This document shows positions 58,558 to 62,284 of a stretch of DNA of 62,284 bases, piece after piece. The translations under genes were made by a program, and so were the position numbers. Location of the stretch: the NCBI GenBank assembly GCA_944386495.1, contig CALXBE010000012.1, positions 1 to 62,284 on the forward strand. Direction: 5' to 3'. The notes under the pieces were generated by a model. It was not told where the DNA came from, made no database searches, and saw nothing but the letters and a program-made list of their open reading frames with translations. Numbering within the stretch: the first letter of the stretch is position 1; the number at the start of each line of letters is the position of its first letter. This stretch comes from an uncultured Gemmiger sp. (GTDB taxonomy: Bacteria > Bacillota > Clostridia > Oscillospirales > Ruminococcaceae).

Positions 58558-58618
58558 GCGGAACACTGTTCCGCAAACATTCCTGATTTCATTATAATCT
58601 GCCTGGTTTTAAAGTCAA
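58558..58618 (-). promoter_or_regulatory. Promoter and palindromic operator of kdgA-kdgK
   Basis: Minus strand TTGACT, 16 bases, TATAAT (58591-58618). A perfect palindrome, GCGGAACACTGTTCCGC, lies at 58558-58574, in the first transcribed bases. It resembles the GAAACAnTGTTTC type of site bound by KdgR of the IclR family. Confidence 0.7.
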
Positions 58619-58702
58619 TTGATGAAATCCTCGCAAACAGCACAACATTTTTTGAGCGTTTTTGGTTGAATTGCAAAACATTCCGTACTGTGGCATATCC
58701 AC

Positions 58703-58748
58703 TTGAAAATGGGTTAAATTTGGAGTATCATGTTCCATAATACGGAAC
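58703..58748 (+). promoter_or_regulatory. Promoter and possible autoregulatory site of the IclR gene
   Basis: TTGAAA, 17 bases, TATCAT (58703-58731). The inverted repeat GTTCC-N7-GGAAC (58732-58748) lies over the expected start site. Confidence 0.6.
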
Positions 58749-58766
58749 GATCGGGAGGAAAAAATT

Positions 58767-59528
58767 ATGGCAGAAGATCGGGGCGTACAGAGTGTAGAAC
58801 GAATTTTTCAGATCATTGAGGTGCTGAGCCGCCACCCTGCCGGGGTGAATTTGCAGACTGTGGCCCAGGAGACCGGGCTGGCCAAGAGCACTGCTCACCG
58901 GCTGCTGGCCAGTCTGACCCACCTGGGCTATGCCATGCAGGACAGCGTTACCGCCCAGTATAAAATGACCCTGAAAATGTTTGAAATATCCAGCGGGGTC
59001 GTGAATGATATGGACATTATGTCCACAGCCAAACTTCATCTGGACAGGCTGGCCCAGCGCACCGGGGAGGCCGTCCACCTGGTGATTCGGGACGGAAAAG
59101 ACATTGTCTACATTTATAAAGCAGTGGGAAGCCCGGTGCGGATGAGCAGCCGTATGGGCCTGCGGGCGCCCCTCTATTGTACCGGAGTTGGAAAGGCTAT
59201 CCTGGCCACCCTGCCCATGTATATGGTAAAGGATATCTGGGATGAGAGCACCATCCAGAAGCTGACCCGGAACACGGTGGTGGATTGGAATGTTTTCACC
59301 GAACAGCTCAAGCAGGTGAATGCCCGGGGATATGCCGTGGACGATGAGGAAAACGAGCTGGGAATCCGGTGTGTGGCGGTAGCCATCCCGGGACCGGGGG
59401 GAAAGGCGGAGAGTGCCTTCTCCATCAGCGGACTGGTTCCCTACATGACCGAAAAACGCCAGCGGGAAATTGCCCAGATGGCCATGGAAGCCCGGGACGA
59501 CATTCTGCGGGATATGGGCCTGACCTGA
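58767..59528 (+). CDS. IclR-family regulator (KdgR-like)
   Basis: 253 residues: a winged HTH at the N-terminus (about 8-65; GVQSVERIFQIIEVLSRHPAGVNLQTVAQETGLAKSTAHRLLASL) and an effector domain (about 80-250) with LRAPLYCTGVGKAILA and GYAVDDEENELGIRCVAVAI. GGGAGG precedes the ATG. It is divergent from kdgA-kdgK across 256 bases carrying palindromes. In enterobacteria KdgR represses pectin genes and is released by KDG; a similar role is inferred. Confidence 0.93.
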   Translation: MAEDRGVQSVERIFQIIEVLSRHPAGVNLQTVAQETGLAKSTAHRLLASLTHLGYAMQDSVTAQYKMTLKMFEISSGVVNDMDIMSTAKLHLDRLAQRTGEAVHLVIRDGKDIVYIYKAVGSPVRMSSRMGLRAPLYCTGVGKAILATLPMYMVKDIWDESTIQKLTRNTVVDWNVFTEQLKQVNARGYAVDDEENELGIRCVAVAIPGPGGKAESAFSISGLVPYMTEKRQREIAQMAMEARDDILRDMGLT

Positions 59529-59531
59529 CAA

Positions 59532-59570
59532 AAAGAAAGCAGCCGGAGAAATCTCCGGCTGCTTTCTTTT
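59532..59570. terminator. Bidirectional terminator
   Basis: Stem AAAGCAGCCGGAGA / TCTCCGGCTGCTTT with CTTTT on plus. It overlaps the stop codon of the convergent peptidase gene. Confidence 0.92.
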
Positions 59571-61272
59571 ATTCTTTGTCCTCTTCCTGGGGCTGGTGGG
59601 TGCGAATCCACTGGACCACAGGCTCCATGACCCGGGCCATAACTCCTTCCTGGAAGGGAACCTCCATCCCGGCGGCCTTTACCAGACCCTGATAGCTGGC
59701 GGCACCGCACTGGTTGACCAGAGCCAGATACCGCTTCCAGGCATCCTTGGGGTCCTTCAGATGGGCGGCGAAGAACTGGAGGGCCACAGTCTGGGCCAGG
59801 CAGTAGTCGATATAGTAGAAGGGATAGAGATAAATGTGGAGCTGACGCTGCCAGCCGGCGCCCCGGCCATAGAAGGGCAGACCGTCAAAGTCGTTCCAGG
59901 GACGGTACTTCCGCTCCAATTCCATCCAGACAGCGTTCCGCTCGGCGGGGGTCAGGCTGGGGTTCTGGTAGGCAATGTGCTGGAACTCGTCCACCATGCA
60001 GCCGTAGGGAAGGAAGAAAACGGAATCCTCGGCATGCATGAGCTGATACCGGTCGGTCTGGTCCCCGAAGAAGAGGTGGTGCCAGGGGCTGGTGAGGAAC
60101 TCCATGCTCATGCTGTGAATCTCGCAGCTTTCCATGGTGGGGCTGCGGAGCTCCTGGGGGAGCTGGGTGTGCTGGGCTACATATCCCTGGAAGGCGTGGC
60201 CCATTTCATGGGTGATGGTGTCCACATCGTCAAAGGTGCCGTTCCAGTTGGCAAACACAAAGGGACCATATCCTTCAATGTCGGTCATATAGCCGCCCTG
60301 GCTCTTGCCCGGCTTGGAGAGAACATCAAAGGTCTCGTTTTCAAACATCCAGTCCACAAACTCTGCGGTCTCGGGGCTGAGCTCATGGTAGAGGGTGCGG
60401 CAGTGGTCCAGCAGCTCCTGGGGCGTGCCCTGGGGCTGGGGGTTCCCCTGGGGGAAGCTGATGGAGGCATCGTAGTATTTGGCATCGGTAAGGCCCAACC
60501 GTTGGCGGCGGAGGGCTACCAGCTGGGCTACCAGGGGGACAACATCCCCGGCAATCTGCCGCCGGTACTCGGCCACGCTGTTCATATCATACCCGATCCG
60601 GCCCATCCGGAGATAGCTCAGTTGGCTGTAATCCTCATATCCCAGAATCTGGGCCTGCTGGTTCCGGTTCTGAATCAGCTGGGTATAAAGCTGGTCCAGC
60701 TCCTCCTGGTGACGGTCAAACCACTGACCCTCCGCCTCGTAGGCCTGACGGCGGGTGGCCCGGACAGGGCTCATTTTGTAGGGGGCCAGCTGAGGCAGGG
60801 TCAGTTCTTTTCCCTCAAACTCTACCATAGCGGAGGCGTAAAGGGTCTGGTACTGGCTGCAAAGAGCGTTTTCCTGGGCCATCAGCTCTACCACCCGGTC
60901 ATCGGCGCTCTTGACTTCGATTTCCAGTTTCTGGAGGAGGATCTGACCGTAGGTCTCTCCCAGGACCGCTCCATGGGGGCTGGCCAGAACTGCCCGGTAA
61001 AACTCCAGGGTGGCGGCAGAAACCGCAGGGGATTGGGCATCATAGAAATCATTCTCCCCCTTCCAGAAGGGGTCCTGGGTATTGATGCTGTACCGGATGC
61101 TGGCCACTGTGGCCATCCGGGAAAAATCTCCCGACAATTCCTGATGCCGCTGCCAGAGGGCCAGAATGGTCTGGCTCTCCTGGGCCTGAGCCACCTGGGC
61201 AGCCAGAGACTTGTATTCCGCTGCAATGGCCTGAGGATCAGGGCGGGAGTAAGGATATTCACTGAATTTCAT
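59569..61272 (-). CDS. pepF: M3 family oligoendopeptidase (PepF-like)
   Basis: Cytoplasmic zinc peptidase acting on oligopeptides. 567 residues: the zinc motif HEMGH in DTITHEMGHAFQGY with the third ligand in MESCEIHSMSMEF. The overall length fits the shorter M3B oligoendopeptidases. There is no signal peptide. GGAGGTG stands 5 bases before the ATG at 61272; the longer open frame upstream is not supported. It is a single-gene unit. Confidence 0.94.
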   Translation of the reverse strand: MKFSEYPYSRPDPQAIAAEYKSLAAQVAQAQESQTILALWQRHQELSGDFSRMATVASIRYSINTQDPFWKGENDFYDAQSPAVSAATLEFYRAVLASPHGAVLGETYGQILLQKLEIEVKSADDRVVELMAQENALCSQYQTLYASAMVEFEGKELTLPQLAPYKMSPVRATRRQAYEAEGQWFDRHQEELDQLYTQLIQNRNQQAQILGYEDYSQLSYLRMGRIGYDMNSVAEYRRQIAGDVVPLVAQLVALRRQRLGLTDAKYYDASISFPQGNPQPQGTPQELLDHCRTLYHELSPETAEFVDWMFENETFDVLSKPGKSQGGYMTDIEGYGPFVFANWNGTFDDVDTITHEMGHAFQGYVAQHTQLPQELRSPTMESCEIHSMSMEFLTSPWHHLFFGDQTDRYQLMHAEDSVFFLPYGCMVDEFQHIAYQNPSLTPAERNAVWMELERKYRPWNDFDGLPFYGRGAGWQRQLHIYLYPFYYIDYCLAQTVALQFFAAHLKDPKDAWKRYLALVNQCGAASYQGLVKAAGMEVPFQEGVMARVMEPVVQWIRTHQPQEEDKE

Positions 61273-61347
61273 GGTACACCTCCAAAAAGATGACTTGATG
61301 TTATTGTAGCACCGGAAAAGAAAAGTTGCAATCGAGGGGGGGAAGGA

Positions 61348-61376
61348 TTGCAATGGGGAAGGAAAGGGAGTATAAT
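61348..61376 (+). promoter_or_regulatory. Promoter of the folT transcript
   Basis: TTGCAA, 17 bases, TATAAT, a few bases before the riboswitch. Confidence 0.85.
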
Positions 61377-61385
61377 CCCAGGTAT

Positions 61386-61484
61386 GCAGAGTAGGAAGAC
61401 CTGCGTTAAGTGCCGTACCAACGGGGAGTTGTGGACGGACGAAGAAGGCATCAGCCTTCGCGGTGGGCTTCCGCATCCCGCTGC
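61386..61484 (+). promoter_or_regulatory. Tetrahydrofolate riboswitch
   Basis: Matches the THF riboswitch layout: GCAGAGTAGGAAGACCTGCG at the 5' end, GTTAAGTGCC, a central stem-loop, CTTCGCGGTGGGC, and CCGCATCCCGCTGC closing the P1 stem. The spacing and the order of conserved blocks agree with the class seen upstream of folT and folE in Clostridia. An 8-bp hairpin (61511-61529) follows and stands about 12 bases before the ribosome binding site, with no T-run, so control is probably at translation. Confidence 0.88.
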
Positions 61485-61556
61485 TGCACTCTATGGCCTT
61501 ACAGCCCTTCTGTGCAGCATTGCTGCACAATATTTGGGTCAGGAGGTCATTAAAAA

Positions 61557-62114
61557 ATGGAAAAGAATTATTGGTCCGCAGCGGCCCGGGAGTTGAAGAA
61601 TTCCCGGTCTATTGCATTTGCAGGGTTGGTGGCAGCCTTCAGCGTTCTGCTGGAGAGTATGCCCATCTATATTATGGGCCCCACCCTGAAAATCTATTTC
61701 AGCTTTCTCTTTACTGCCCTGGGCGGCTGGGTCTACGGCCCCATTATGGGAGCCATGACCGGCGGCGTGGTGGACACGATAAGCTTTCTGCTGGCAGGGT
61801 ACGGGGAACCTTACTTCCCGGGATTTTTCCTCTCGGCGGTGCTGGCCGGATTTTTCACCGGACTGCTTCTCTACCGCCGGCCTGTCAGCCTGTGGAGGAT
61901 AATCCTGCTCCGGGTGCTGGTGGACTTTGGCGTAAATGTGGCCCTGGGCAGCGTCTGGAAGGCTATGCTCTACGGAAAAGGGTATTATTACTACCTGGTA
62001 TCCGGGCTTTGGAAAAATGCCCTGCTGCTGCCGGTGGAAGTGATTCTGATTTATCTCCTTCTGGGCTTTGCCCAGCGCCAGAAGCTGGATAAAAAGTATA
62101 TCCATAAAAGCTGA
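61557..62114 (+). CDS. folT: Folate ECF transporter S component
   Basis: Membrane protein that binds folate for import by a shared ECF energy module. 185 residues with about six membrane helices, with the FolT-like features KIYFSFLFTALGGWVYGPIMGAMTGGVVDTISFLL and PYFPGFFLSAVLAGFFTGLLLY. The ATG follows CAGGAGG at 10 bases. The THF riboswitch upstream supports folate as ligand. The ECF module (ecfA, ecfA', ecfT) is not in the window. Single gene. Confidence 0.93.
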   Translation: MEKNYWSAAARELKNSRSIAFAGLVAAFSVLLESMPIYIMGPTLKIYFSFLFTALGGWVYGPIMGAMTGGVVDTISFLLAGYGEPYFPGFFLSAVLAGFFTGLLLYRRPVSLWRIILLRVLVDFGVNVALGSVWKAMLYGKGYYYYLVSGLWKNALLLPVEVILIYLLLGFAQRQKLDKKYIHKS

Positions 62115-62284
62115 GGAAAGGGTTCTGCCTGAGAGGGCCGACTCCCCCAGCCTCCCAGACAGGACAAAATCAACTAAAAAAGCCGCTCCTAAAGCCGGGG
62201 TGACATGAGAAAACAGCGGTTCTTATCCGGAACTGATGAAACGAAAAAAGCCAGACCAAGTGGTAAAGCTTGGTCTGGCTTTTA
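62115..62284. other. Right-edge gap with a terminator hairpin
   Basis: No gene is seen in these 170 bases. The stem AAAAGCCAGACCAAG / CTTGGTCTGGCTTTTA (about 62252-62284) is a strong terminator, for folT and perhaps for a minus-strand gene beyond the edge. The part before it (62115-62250) contains GC-rich short repeats of unclear role. Confidence 0.6.

Noticed and set aside
1-62284. tRNA, rRNA, CRISPR arrays, insertion sequences or prophage genes
   Set aside because: By eye I found no T-loop GTTCGAATC-type signature with a cloverleaf, no spaced direct repeats, and no transposase, integrase or phage structural gene.

Overview
The window is chromosomal DNA of a moderately GC-rich Firmicute, most likely a gut member of the Clostridia (Oscillospirales/Ruminococcaceae-like; inferred from gene content, not from a search). 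The clues are SpoIIP, three T-box leaders, a tetrahydrofolate (THF) riboswitch with an ECF S component, IreB, class B sortase, GGAGG-type ribosome binding sites with occasional TTG or GTG starts, and near-consensus sigma-A promoters (TTGACA-N17-TATAAT type). I see no phage, insertion sequence, CRISPR array, tRNA or rRNA gene. Genes are densely packed, usually in units of one to four, separated by strong hairpin terminators, many of them bidirectional.

Layout. 1-4.5 kb: mutY, asnS and spoIIP on the minus strand, rpsT on plus. 4.5-7.4 kb: a small surface module made of an XRE regulator, a divergent secreted beta-helix-like protein with a TPKTG sorting signal, and a class B sortase. 7.4-12 kb: a membrane protein, then ridA and ilvA behind a T-box, facing away from an asparagine synthetase behind a second T-box; the two leaders are back to back. 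12-15.3 kb: an SGNH hydrolase, an XpaC-like protein, a small zinc-ribbon membrane protein, and mgsA. 15.5-22.1 kb: ilvE, a two-domain AAA+ ATPase, prfC, htrA and ireB. 22.2-33 kb: pheST (T-box), aspS, a DNA alkyltransferase, a ferredoxin-like aldo/keto reductase, an ECF sigma factor with a DUF4349 partner, hisS and a transporter. 33.9-40.8 kb: nnrD and a sirtuin (NAD(H) handling), two dTDP-amino-sugar genes, an AraC regulator opposite a lone MsmK-type sugar ABC ATPase, and glf with a coupled small gene. 40.8-45.5 kb: a TetR-controlled ABC exporter, a lysophospholipase-like hydrolase, and an AI-2E-type permease. 45.7-47.8 kb: a lactose/cellobiose-type PTS (IIA, IIB, IIC).

47.8-59.5 kb is the main metabolic island, for hexuronate and pectin-breakdown products. 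UxaC, UxaB and UxaA would take galacturonate to 2-keto-3-deoxygluconate (KDG). KduI and a KduD-like dehydrogenase would bring unsaturated uronates to the same KDG. KdgK and a KDPG aldolase with an extra C-terminal glyoxalase-fold domain would finish to pyruvate and glyceraldehyde 3-phosphate. An AraC and an IclR regulator lie in the island; palindromes near kdgA and iclR, and a TTGGGC(A/G)AC motif near uxaB and kduI, are candidate operators. The window closes with an M3 oligoendopeptidase and a folate transporter S component behind a THF riboswitch.

No wholly new system stands out. The most interesting items are the sortase module, the back-to-back T-boxes, the aldolase fusion, the half-degenerate AAA+ protein and the inferred uronate operators.
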